Assembly: GCA_015039365.1 (NCBI GenBank)
Contig: WION01000727.1
Location: 1-22,479 of the forward strand
Source of the DNA: Amanita rubescens
Taxonomy: Eukaryota; Basidiomycota; Agaricomycetes; Agaricales; Amanitaceae
Length of the DNA: 22,479 bases
Direction: 5' to 3'
Part shown: positions 1-10,160 of the stretch, in pieces
Position numbering within the stretch: position 1 is the first letter of the stretch
Layout of the letters: every line of letters starts with the position of its first letter
Made by a program: the position numbers and the translations under genes
The notes under the pieces: generated by a model
The model's input: only the letters and a program-made list of their open reading frames with translations
What the model was told of the DNA's origin: nothing
Databases searched by the model: none

Positions 1-49
1 AAACTGGAACAGTATTCGGAGTCCTAACTTTCACTCATTGTCGTCTTAG

Positions 50-1047
50 CTAGTTTTGGACATCCAGGAAAAACCTTTTAAAATGTATCGTATCCGTCGG
101 ACTAGTGACTGCGTGGCCGATGGTTCGTGGGTCGTTATAAATCTCATAGTCATTACCACCCTACAACGATTTTAACAACGATTAAAGAAATCAACGGCAA
201 CTAACCTCGTATGTTTTGTCTCCGAAGAAGTGAATCTCTTCAAATCCTTCCTTTTCCATGTGTCTAAGTGAGTACGTCTTGTCCCACCCGTTGGGAAATA
301 CGTCAAACGAAATTTGACCGCCAATCGCAAAACCTTGTAGAACTTTGACGAAGGCAGCTCTGACGCCGTGTTCCTGATGCAAGCCTCAGCATCCGGGAAT
401 GTATGCCAGAGGGATCTTACATTGTCATAAGCCAGAAAATCATGCCGTTCCTCGATGCTGCACCGCGGTAGACTTTAAGTCAACGTATGCGGCGATGGGA
501 CTGACGTTAATCATCCCGTTTCGAAATTCTATAAATGTTCCTCTGCATCTTTTAGCATATCATATGGGACGTATGCTTCATGAAAATACCTCTTGATTGG
601 TATATCCAAATCCGTGATATAGTGTAGTATAAACTTAACGGCATTTATACCTGTCCTCGCCGATGGATTTGATAAAGGAGATTCCAATTTTTGACCAAGC
701 TTATACCCGTAAACCCGTTTTCCGCAAATGCGGCAGTCGAAATCCTGGATGGCTAGCGGAAGATGATACGATTACCAAACCTGCAGTTAATCAACGAGAA
801 TCGAATGATGCCCGTTACCCCCTACTGACAGCTGTTCCGAGATTTGACCATATCTGACCCTCCAACAAACCCGATCACAAACTTTTTGCGTAAAGCGCGC
901 AAAGTATAGGTCATCTCCCGAGATGCCTCCTGGGTAGGGTGTAAGTATAGTTTAACCTGAATGATAACGGGATTTATTTGCCTGGCGCGCTGGCGTAAGA
1001 GTGCCATCAACATCGAAGAGAAAGTCGCCATACGGTTGTTCAACGTT
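50..1047 (-). pseudogene. SEC53: Phosphomannomutase (SEC53/PMM) pseudogene
   Basis: Family role: HAD-superfamily cytosolic enzyme converting mannose-6-phosphate to mannose-1-phosphate for GDP-mannose, N-glycan and GPI synthesis. Seen on the minus strand: the catalytic block FLFDVDGTLTPARQ (about 1027-984), then EASREMTYTLRALRKKFVIG with the GGSD motif, YKLGQ, GMINVSP, the substrate-side block [27 protein letters not shown] and [21 protein letters not shown] near the 3' end. The last blocks are separated by a clean GT-AG intron at 161-205; the first two by a GC-AG intron at 930-981. Damage: a 1-nt loss near 844 puts ISEQLS out of frame, several stops and shifts lie between about 480 and 830, and about nine residues are missing before GGQISF. 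No start ATG is visible in frame upstream of the DVDGT exon. The family identity is secure; the gene cannot make a full enzyme as written. Because PMM is essential in fungi, a functional copy should exist elsewhere (inference). Confidence 0.87.
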
Positions 1048-1169
1048 CAACAGGTAGCCACGCTATCTATGCGTTTCACACTCAGATGGCTTTTGAGGAA
1101 GAGGGTATTCATGAGAGGAGACAGTACAGATGTCTGTCTGAACTTAAGTTGAGTGAACCCTTGAGTCAA

Positions 1170-1500
1170 AACGGATGGGCGAAGCCCCCGGGAGGGACTC
1201 CCGGCCCGAAACGCTGGGGGTCGGCAAGGCGAGCTGTGAGGGCGGGTGGGCGCCGAGCAGGTCAGCCTATCGACCTTCCGACAGCGCGTCGGACTAAGAA
1301 GGAAGGAAGACATCCGCAAGTGGCTTATCTTCCTTAGTCCGGACCTGAGAGAGGGAGTGGCGGGTGGGGCGCGAAAAGATCCGGATGCTGCTGTACCGCA
1401 ACCGAGCAGCTCTAATGGCGAGGTGGCACCGTGGCAGGGAAAGAGAAAGGAGACCCTGACACAGCCACTTCGCTGTCTCACGCATAGACTACATTCTACG
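1170..1500. other. GC-rich island next to the broken 5' end of the PMM relic
   Basis: This block is clearly richer in G and C than both flanks and begins about 120 bp beyond the last recognisable PMM codon. It has overlapping open frames on both strands, as expected from GC richness, but none resembles a protein I know. It contains G-rich runs (1187-1240, 1360-1375) and short inverted repeats. It may be inserted transposon-derived DNA or a leader fragment; no terminal repeats or target-site duplication could be picked out by eye. Confidence 0.4.
1291..1340. repeat. Hairpin (imperfect inverted repeat)
   Basis: GGACTAAGAAGGAAG at 1291-1305 pairs with CTTCCTTAGTCC at 1329-1340, giving about 12 base pairs with a small bulge around a loop of roughly 23 nt. 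It lies in the middle of the GC-rich island. Confidence 0.6.
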
Positions 1501-1849
1501 CAACGCCTCCTACCTCGGCTAGCTTAGAACTACCATATATGGCAGCATGCAAACAGAGGCAAACTCAGTTTGCTCCGAGTCCGAGTCCATGACGGGCCAT
1601 TGGAATTGTTGAATAGGCCGGCTCTTTCTGATGATACCAACGAAGAGGTATTTTTTACTCCTTTTTAGAAATTACTCCTATTGATGCGCTTGTGGTAGTC
1701 CCTAAGCACAGTATTACTTGCGCTCGTTACTTCGGCAGTGAAAGATGAACCCGGGCTTCGCTTGCCATTGCCAAGCGAGGTATCTCGTTTGATCCATGAT
1801 TTCAATGGATCTTCTTTGCTTGTCCATTAACGTACTAGGGTAATTGTAC

Positions 1850-2200
1850 GTCTTGCTCAAGTATGACTTAGAGCCCATTGGATGCATTGCGATCTGTACT
1901 CCTTCCATCCAAAGACTCTGCCGCCATATCATCATGTTGCTTAGTGAACATGGTTCAGCCAAAGAAGTTATAATATCTGCTCTGGAGCGGTTGGAAAATA
2001 CTGAAATTCAGTGCGATGATGCCTATCTATCTCCTTTCGACCAGTTGACAATCCTGATTGATGTATATGCTTCGGGTAAGCACTCAAACCTATATATATC
2101 GTTGTTTATGAAATGGAATTCAGTTACTCAAGCTGCGGCGGAAGACAGCATCTGAAACGTTGCGGCCGTTCGTCACGGATTACTAAAGTGGCCTGCACTA
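1850..2200 (+). pseudogene. Unidentified coding relic, possibly alpha-helical
   Basis: A plus-strand frame reads through LLSEHGSAKEVIISALERLE and SPFDQLTILIDVYAS (about 1935-2074). It then meets a plausible intron at 2075-2121 (GTAAGC donor, ATTCAG acceptor), after which LLKLRRKTASETLRPF reads on in a helix-like composition before a stop. The composition and the splice pair suggest a piece of a real helical protein. I do not recognise the family, and neither a start nor an end can be assigned. Downstream frames are broken, so I treat it as a relic. Confidence 0.35.
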
Positions 2201-2840
2201 ATGGCGAAGCTGTTCCATTGACCAAGGTCGTTCTCTCATCCAACGCATGTGCAGGTTGGTGTAGTAAACTCGTGGGGAAAAGCCGTAACTGGTAGCAGTG
2301 AAGAACATTCATCGTGCAACGTGAGCTATTTTTCTTGGTCGGGTGTTACAAATGAGTTACTCGGCAACAGGCGCTTTTGATGGATACGTACTTGTGGTCT
2401 GTGCCGCCGTCTTCGCTCGTGTGTGGCGCAACGCACTTTCGCTATATATTATTCGCGACTTGTTTTGAATCCGAATCTCGATGCAAATCTCTTTCTGATC
2501 ATCTTTTTCCAGACGGGATACGCGACCGCGATATCATTCATAACATGAAAAGACTTTGATTTCACCTCTTCGCGGTGCCTTAACCAGATGGGAGCATTGA
2601 CAATCAAGGTAACCTTCCCCTTCACGCCACGGCTCTTATTGAGGTTTCGGTCAGATGTTACTGCCTGTGGTGTCCTTGCGATTGAGCGCAGAAAGAATAG
2701 ACGCTGTTGCGGGCCTGAATAGGTAATTGGATGTCGGGGTTGCCAAAGGGTAGTGGGCAATCGTAAGCGAGGTACGGCGGAAGTATCGGAGGAACAGTTA
2801 CTGAATATGTACTAATTCGTATCGTAACTGATGAAATCGC
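2200..2840. other. Intergenic stretch, no supported gene
   Basis: A minus-strand open frame of 103 codons (2449-2760) and shorter plus-strand frames exist but show no recognisable motif or splice pattern. The right end (about 2810-2860) begins to resemble the sequence upstream of the second permease, near 7825-7856, including a shared TATTTATATC box. Confidence 0.5.
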
Positions 2841-2948
2841 GTCTCTACAGTATTTATATCAGCTCGAAAGTGCGTGGCGACGAATTATGACTCAGCAATC
2901 CACGTGTCAGTCGATTCCCGAGATACTGTTGGCATCCTTCTGAGCACA

Positions 2949-4957
2949 ATGTCGAAAGATGTAGAAAGTCTCGAGAAATCTCCCACATGGAACGACGATT
3001 CATCGGATGGCCAAGACCTCAAGCTTTTTGATTACTGGACGCAAAAACTGCGCACTTGGGGCGTCGAGTCTAGAGGTGCTTCACCATCGTCTGGATGGTC
3101 ACTAGTGCCCTGATAATTCGTGTCTGCTATCTAAGGTGTTCGACCGGTACCGATAGAAGAGCGGACTGACAAGCAAATCTTCAAAATTTTCTTCGTCTTC
3201 TTTACTGCGAATTTCAACATCCTGTCGTACGCCCACTACGCGCTTTCGCAGCCAGGTATCATCAATTTTACTAATTCTGTAGTTTCTCAATCGGGACACT
3301 TGGGCCGGTTGTTTTTGGGTTAGGACTTCGCGACTCATGCCTATGCATCCTTTTCTTTGGATTATTGTGCTGTGTGCCTCCAGCTTACTTGTACGTTTCG
3401 TTTCCTCGTTCAGGTTTTGTATAACACTAATTGTTATGCAGCACAACGTGGGGACCCAAGTTGGGCATGAGGCAAATGATAGCCTCGCGTTATACGTTCG
3501 GGTACGAAATAAATCCGCCTTTTCCCCTTCACAACCCACACTATGGTTCTTAGTTTCTACGGTGTCATCTTGCTAAGTATTGTTAACCTTATTGAGATAT
3601 GTGGCTTTTCCATCCTGAGCTGTATCATCGGTGGTCAGGCACTAGCGAGTGCAGCAAATGGCCAACTTAGCTGGGCGTAGGTTTATTCATTCGGTTAAGT
3701 GCAGGCAGGGAAGCTGACGGGCGAACGAGTGTCGGGATCGTCATCATTGCCATCATATCACTTTTGGTGAGAAGTTTTTCAGCACCAGCGGTACTATATC
3801 GGGTCTCAACCGTCGATAGGTATCATTCTGCGGAATGAAGGTTCTCTTGTGGTACCATTTATCTCCTGTCCTGGCACGATGGTGTATTGACGTTGGCTCG
3901 GATACTAGGTATGAACGAATCACGTGGATACCAGTGCTCCTCTCATTTCTGGTCGCTCTCGGAGTCGGCGGAAAGCACTTTTCTAACCCTGAACCGTCGT
4001 CACCCGCTACTGTGGCGACAATTCTAAGCTTCGGGTCGACGATTGCGGGGTTCTCTCTCACCTATTCTTCAATAAGTTCAGACTTCACGACTTACTATCA
4101 TCCAGAGGCTTCCAGGTAAGCATTGATTTAATAGGCCAAGACTTTGACATAATGTATAGCTGGGCAATTTTCCTTTATACATACTCGGCCTCCTTATATC
4201 TATGGTGCGCGTTGTCCTCGGCGAGAATGTGCCTAGGTGACACCATTAAAGGTCACGCTACAATCATTAGGTGCAGCAGCAGCAATTGCGTCTACATACG
4301 TACCCTCGTGGGGTGATGGCTATCAAGGAGGGAATATCGGTGGCCTCTTAGCTGCCATGTTGGCCCGACTGGGCGATTTGGAAAATTCTTGACTGTTCTT
4401 CTCAGTCTCTCGGTCTCTGGAAACATAGCCGCTAACTTTTACTCATTTTGCCCGAACGTGCAAGTATTCATTCCTTCTTGGTCGTCGTACCAAGATACAT
4501 TTTTTCCATCGTCGCAGCAGCCATGTCAGTACTATCTGTCGCAAGTTTGTCCACACACGCTGTCTGAATTACCAGTGTCATTCCATTGTCTATCGTGGGT
4601 GCTCACCGATTCTCCAACACTCTCGAGAACTTTCTGGGCCTCGTCGGATACTGGGCTGGCGCGTACATTGCCATCATTTTAATGGAACATCTCATTTTCA
4701 GCGGAATGATTTTGAACAGTACAATGTTCGTAATTGGGACAAGGCGCGATTGTTGCCGTCGGGTGTCGCGTCCGTTGCGGCTGGGGATCGCATCGTTCGG
4801 CTTGGGTCGTGCCGTGCATGGCACAAGCGTGGTACACAGGCCCAATAGCTTAAGACTACTGGAGATATAGGGATTCGAGGTGGCGTTCTTACTACTTGGT
4901 TCTATCTTGTACATACCATTTAGAGCCCTAGAAATCAGGAATACGTAGTCGTTATAA
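2949..4957 (+). pseudogene. NCS1 purine/cytosine permease, decayed copy
   Basis: Family role: proton-coupled uptake of cytosine, purines or related nucleobases at the plasma membrane (FCY2-like NCS1, 12 membrane helices). This is a close paralogue of the gene at 7954-9972 with the same intron positions. The first eight exons are open: MSKDVESLEK, KIFFVFFTANFNILS, GPKLGMRQMIASRYTFG, GGQALASAANGQLSW, YERITWIPVLLSFLVALG, SSDFTTYYHPEAS. From about 4180 the frame breaks repeatedly compared with the good copy: -1 near 4184, -1 near 4363, +1 near 4434, -1 near 4474, -1 near 4701 and +1 near 4786. The 3' half therefore cannot be translated as one protein, though family blocks such as NTLENFLGLVGYW are readable piecewise. 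The upstream sequence is also duplicated. It is called a pseudogene unless the indels prove to be assembly errors. Confidence 0.9.
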
Positions 4958-5360
4958 TACATACATATGGGAAACATTGAAAGAATTGACGACAGATCAG
5001 CGCGCGTTTCGCCACGGATGCGAAGATGTTTGCTGTCCGCCCTCATGCAGGGGACATTTGGTCCAATAATGAAATGAAATATGTATTGATACAGTAGTGC
5101 GTAGAAATATGATATAGAGCTTTCCTGGATGTACCTAATACATGAATAATATATGCCTACGGCGATGATAATAGAGTCAAGTCCAATGTTTCACGGAAAT
5201 GGTAACTGGACATTGACAACTTGAAAAGAAAACTGTAACTCAAGAATGAATGAGCGCAAAATATATCGACAAGAAGCGCGTACAGATTGCCTAGTGACGA
5301 GTATTAAAAATCTGCAACTCTTCCCATTGACCCGGCGTCTCATACAGCCGTTCGGGACGT
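4958..5360. other. Intergenic region between convergent 3' ends
   Basis: This AT-rich stretch separates the 3' end of the decayed permease (plus) from the 3' end of the membrane-protein gene (minus). It contains AATAAT- and ATGAAATG-like runs but no open frame or motif I can support. Confidence 0.5.
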
Positions 5361-7070
5361 TTACGCAAAAGATTGATGGCGAGGCGGAATAGGCCCGCCG
5401 TAAGAAATGACATCATTAATCCAACGAATCCAGATGGTTATCCCCGCGGAATCGTTTGGGATTACCATAACATATGCTTTATGGTGAAGGCTGAGTTTAC
5501 TCGAGTTGCACCAGCAATTATTGCTGAGATTGCTATATTGATATATTGCAGTCACGAACAACCCGATTGCATTGATCGTAGCCAGGATTTTAGCCATGCG
5601 ACGAAAAGCGATGGATAACCCCAAACGATTGTGCTAGTAGTAGTGCGTTTCTGAGGACGTCTTGTAGCTATAGGAAAGGAGACTTGACACGACGCAGAGC
5701 AGACAGACCAGAGTAGAGACAGATGTATAAAGCAGATACACTCCGGAACGACATCCAAGACCTAGATATTGTATTAGCGAAATTCGACGATAAGGATAAG
5801 ATGGGCTAACCTTTGGGAGATGCGAGATACATGGGCGCAATTGCAGCTCCGGTGGTACCCCATTGCAAAAGTATTGCGAGGAATGCTGATGTCAAGAAGA
5901 TGTTGAAGAATCCGTGCGTATTCCCATCAATTTGATCATTGCTCTTGCAATATTCGACCACTTGCTGCCGTGTGCCGGGAGGAATACCATCTGTGTGACA
6001 ATCGGATGCGTGTTGTGAGGCGGCATCAAAGCCGTCGGCTACCTTCCGCACCATACGAAGCCAATTAAAAGCCCGTGCATAGAAGAAGATAGGCGCCGAG
6101 TTTATCTCGTCTTCGTCGATGGGATCACGGCATGCGGTCCGAACTTTGATTAATAGAGAGCCACGGCCGGGTTTAGGTTTGCCGTCGTCTGTGGTAACAT
6201 GGAAGGAAGAATTGGCGTAGTCGAATGCTCTGCGAATTCGATCACATTCGCTCTTTGGGGATAATTGGAGGTAACCTATGAGGACAGGCAAGAAACATAA
6301 CCAAAGCGACGAAAGGGATCCTCCGCCCTCGACAGGAGGGCCTGAAAACATGTTTGCCCAATTGAAGATGTCGGCCAGTACAACAAATAGAACAGACATT
6401 ATCGAGGCCAAAGTCCATGTCGGTACCATATAGTCAAGTCCATGAGCCAATCTTCGCCACCAAATATCGTTATCAGGTAGAACAATCAGGGACGGTAGCA
6501 CATGTTCCTCTTCTGGAAGGATAAGAGACACCTGCTGAAGTTCACCCAGAATTTGGGCAGCCATGTTACTGTTGGGGTAGGCGATTAGTTCGAACCGCTT
6601 GACCATCCATCGGTTACTGATAACGGCGAGTGCGAGGGAGTACGCCGCGAGGGTGGGAGATCCAACTGTCAAGAGTATAGCTAAACAGTTGCTTAGTGCG
6701 TCTCCTGAGCCGTATGGTAGCTGCGAAATAAGGGCTAGCCAGGGAAGTAGCCAAGAAGTGAACTGCGCAGAAAAACTCGGCCAATCAAAGCCGACTGGTC
6801 CATACCCACAAGCTGCTACACAACGACCGTACGTGATCCCAGCTATCTGACTTATGTTTGTCGTTGGATTTCCGTTTTGGTCAACGGTGCCTTCGAGCGA
6901 GCTATTGAGTGCATTCTGAAGGCACACTTGGTCGGGGCCAGAACCGAGAGCGACGTTGCAGAACGACAGGAGTGAAAACAGAAACGCCAGCACAACAAAG
7001 GGCTGTCACTTTGGGTTAAGCGTCGTGTGGTCTATGGCTGGGTATAGTGACGAACCTTAGAGGGAAGCAT
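5361..7070 (-). CDS. Multi-pass membrane protein of unknown function, with an in-frame TAG
   Basis: I infer three exons: 7056-7070 (MLPSK), 5811-7002 and 5361-5761, with introns 7003-7055 and 5762-5810. The tiny first exon is chosen because the main frame otherwise opens without an ATG; splicing gives MLPSKPFVVLAFLFSLLSF, a good signal peptide. The mature part has NISQIAGITYGRCVAACG, a tryptophan-rich SWLLPWLALISQLPYG segment, SPTLAAYSLAL, a DNDIWWRRL stretch and several hydrophobic helices. It ends with a NAIGLFVTAIYQYSNL helix and a NNCWCNSS cysteine motif. From memory this matches a widespread, functionally uncharacterised basidiomycete membrane-protein family. The spliced length is 1608 nt (536 codons) in one frame, but codon 445 (5634-5636) is TAG. 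A 57-nt in-phase segment starting GTGTCA and ending in that TAG could be a weak intron that removes it; otherwise the last 90 residues are lost. It lies between the two permease copies on the opposite strand. Confidence 0.8.
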
Positions 7071-7953
7071 TTGGAGTGATGATTCGGACCATAAAAGACG
7101 CGCTTATGTTTTATAATCCGCAACCCACCCGATTCCTTCCATCATGACATATATGCGGCCTTAAAATGCCATTTCACCCAGTGTATCCCACGCCTGAAAG
7201 AATAAGTAGTGAGCGGAGAGTGACGTTGGACGAGATCGGTCGAAGGCTGTGCGTTAACGTCATGGAGGTCGACAAATCCTGGTACATGGATTCGATGTAT
7301 CAGTGCCAACTAAATACCAGTGCACGAGTCTCCCAGTCCGGAACTTACCTGTACTGGAACCGGAGGGATGGCCGCAGCTGAAAGCCGCCGCCGACTTGGC
7401 CAGGAGGGCACTGTGTACGGTATGAGGGATGTCATCGGAGGCGGTGAGAGTTGCCAATTCTGATACGATCAGTCGCAGATGTATACAAAATATCAGTTCA
7501 TCTGCCCTATTAACTCGGAGGTATAACATTCCGGTGCATTGGCCCCGTGTCGGCCTGGGGCCTGGAGGTTGAGAATCGCCTTTCTTGGCACGTTGGGGTG
7601 GGATGGTTTGGTTTTTTTTGGGTGGGTTTTTGGAGGTACCAGATTTTGCAATTGCAAGGCGGGATGAACGCACACAACTGACGGCGATATCACGCTTTGT
7701 CAGCGTGTCGCACGTGTCGCATACCTCGGCAACCCGGCGTGATCCCAAAATCTGGCAACATATCACAACTACTATCTCGCCTCTTCGCGGGGGCAAATCT
7801 TAAGCGACATTTTCGGATGTATCGGTACTAATCCGCGTCGCGAAGTTATTTATATCAGTTCGAAAGATTTTTGAGCCGTGGCAAGCGAATTATGACTCAG
7901 CAATCTACTTATTACTCGATTCTAGATATACAATCGACATCTTTCTGCATGCA
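7071..7953. other. Divergent intergenic region, no supported gene
   Basis: This region lies between the start of the minus-strand membrane protein and the start of the intact permease. A 178-codon minus-strand frame (7260-7796) is open but has no motif, and its composition is not convincingly protein-like. A G/T-rich tract at about 7591-7640 holds four runs of three or more G. The last 100 bp are homologous to the region upstream of the decayed permease. Confidence 0.5.
7846..7856 (+). promoter_or_regulatory. TATA-like box upstream of NCS1 permease
   Basis: TTATTTATATC lies about 100 bp before the permease ATG and is conserved upstream of the decayed copy near 2850-2860, in the same spacing relative to a shared ATGACTCAGCAATC segment. 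Conservation between paralogues supports a promoter element; transcription start is not known. Confidence 0.45.
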
Positions 7954-9972
7954 ATGTCGAAAGATATAGAAGATCTCGAGAAATGCCCACCATGGAACGA
8001 CGGTTCATCGGATGGCCAAGATCTCAAGCTTTTTGATCACTGGACGCAAAAACTCCGCACGTGGGGCGTCGAGTCGAGAGGTACTTCACCATCGACTGTC
8101 TGGGTCACTAATGCCCTAGTAATAATTATTGTTTTGTTATCCAAGGTGTTCGACCGGTACCGATAGAAGAGCGAACTGACAAGCAAATCTTCAAAATTTT
8201 CTTCGTCTTCTTTACTGCGAATTTCAACATCCTGTCGTACGTCCACCTCGTGCTCTCACCGCCAGATATTACCAATATCACCAATTTGTAGTTTTTCATC
8301 CGGGACACTTGCGCCTGTTGTATTTGGCTTAGGACTTCGAGACTCATGCCTTTGCATCCTTTTCTTCGAATTATTGTGTTGTGCGCCTCCAGCTTACTTG
8401 TAAGTTTCGTTTCCTCGTTAAGCTTTTGTATAACACTAAATTGTTACGCAGCACAACGTGGGGACCCAAGTTGGGCATGAGGCAAATGATAGCCTCGCGT
8501 TATACGTTTGGGTACGAATAAATATCCACTATTTCATCTTCACATCCCACACTAAGGCTCTTAGTTTCTATGGTGTCATTTTGCCTAGTATTCTTAACCT
8601 AATTGGGATGTGTGGCTTTGGCATTTTGAGCTGCATTCTCGGCGGCCAGGCACTAGCTAGTGCAGCAGATGGCCAACTGAGCTGGACGTAGGTTTACTAT
8701 TCATTCGGATAAGTGCAGATAAGCTGACGAGCGAACAAGTGTAGGGATCGTCATCATTGCCATCATATCGCTTTTGGTAAGAATCTTTCCAGCACCAGCG
8801 ATATATCGGATCTCACCGTAGATAGGTGTCATTCTGCGGATTAAAGGTTCTCTTATGGTAGCATTTATCTCCTGTCTGTGTGCACGATACAGTATTGACG
8901 TTGGCTCAAATACCTAGGTATGAACGAGTCGCGTGGATACCAGTTCTCGTCTCGTTTCTAGTCGCCCTCGGAGTCGGCGGAAAGCATTTTTCTAACCCTG
9001 AGCCGTCGACGCCCGCTACTGCGGCGGCAGTTCTAAGCTTCGGGTCGACGATTGCGGGGTTCTCTCTCACTTATTCATCACTAAGTTCAGACTTCACGAC
9101 TTACTATCATCCAGAGGCTTCCAGGTAAGCATTTACTTAATTGGATAAGACGTTGACATAATGTAAATAGCTGGGAAATCTTTCTTTATACATACTTCGG
9201 TCTCCTTATACCTACGGTGCGCGTTATCCTCAGGCGAGAATGTGCCTAGGTGACACCATTAAAGGTCACGCTACAATCATTAGGTGCAGCAGCAGCAATT
9301 GCGTCTACATACGTACCCTCGTGGGGTGATGGCTATCAAGGGGGAAATGTCGGTGGTCTCTTAGCTGCCATGTTGAGCCCGACTGGGCGATTTGGAAAAT
9401 TCTTGACTGTTCTTCTCAGTCTCTCGGTCTCCGGAAACATAGCCGCAACTTTTTACTCATTTTGCCTGAACGTGCAAGTATTCATGCCTCTCTTGGTCGT
9501 CGTACCAAGATACATTTTTTCCATCGTCGCAACAGCCATGTCAGTACTATTCGTTGCACGTTTGTCCCACGATGCTGATGTCTTCTGAATTGCTAGTGTC
9601 ATTCCATTATCCATCGTGGGTGCCCACCGATTCTATACCACTCTCGAAAATTTCCTGGGCCTCATCGGATATTGGGCTAGCGCGTACATTGGCATCATCT
9701 TAATGGAGCATTTCATTTTCAGACGGAATGATTTTGAACAGTACAATGTCCATAATTGGGACAAGGCGCGATTGTTACCGTCAGGCGTCGCGTCTATTGG
9801 GGCTGGGATCGCATCGTTTGGCTTGGTCGTGCCATGCATAGCACAAGCGTGGTACACAGGCCCAATAGCTAAGTTTACTGGAGATATAGGATTTGAGGTG
9901 GCGTTCGTGCTTGGTTCTATCTTATACATACCATTTAGAGCCCTAGAAATCAAGATACGTAGGTCGTTATAA
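7954..9972 (+). CDS. NCS1 family purine/cytosine permease, intact
   Basis: Predicted plasma-membrane nucleobase:proton symporter of the FCY2-like branch of NCS1. Eleven exons fit: 7954-8080, 8146-8236, 8292-8399, 8452-8511, 8565-8687, 8740-8776, 8826-8857, 8918-9124, 9171-9216, 9265-9539, 9597-9972. They sum to 1482 nt (493 residues plus stop) with no stop or shift. The order of blocks matches the family: soluble N-terminus (MSKDIEDLEK), first helix region KIFFVFFTANFNILS, GPKLGMRQMIASRYTFGFYG, LIGMCGFGILSCILGGQALA, YERVAWIPVLVSFLVALGVG, SFGSTIAGFSLTYSSLSSDF, GGNVGGLLAAML, SLSVSGNIAATFYSF, TTLENFLGLIGYWASAYIGI, and a basic tail IKIRRSL. Length is normal for the family. The intron at 9217-9264 could instead end at 9249, adding five residues. 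An earlier ATG at about 7892 is out of frame, so 7954 is the likely start. The exact substrate cannot be told from sequence. Confidence 0.93.
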
Positions 9973-10160
9973 TAACCATTATTGATTACGCTTATCCGAA
10001 GATACATCACTATGCTAGCCTTATTGATAATGAGAATGATGTTATACAAGCGGAATGAATGAATGTGGTATATTAATGTTCTGTTTGATGAATGAAATGA
10101 GTGTTGATGTTAACGTTTGATAAAGATGATGTGAAGATTAAAACCAGAAAGGAATGGATC

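Noticed and set aside
1047..1527. Overlapping open frames of 63-144 codons on both strands in the GC-rich island
   Set aside because: Several frames are open at once, as expected from GC content; none has a conserved motif.
2449..2760. 103-codon minus-strand frame
   Set aside because: Basic composition but no motif, promoter or splice evidence.
5806..6993. Membrane-protein frame starting at 6993
   Set aside because: The first codon there is GTG, not ATG, which is not a normal start in this setting; the upstream mini-exon gives a proper ATG and signal peptide.
7260..7796. 178-codon open frame on the minus strand
   Set aside because: No recognisable motif, odd mixture of C, P, R and T, no splice or promoter support, and it spans a G/T-rich tract that keeps frames open by chance.
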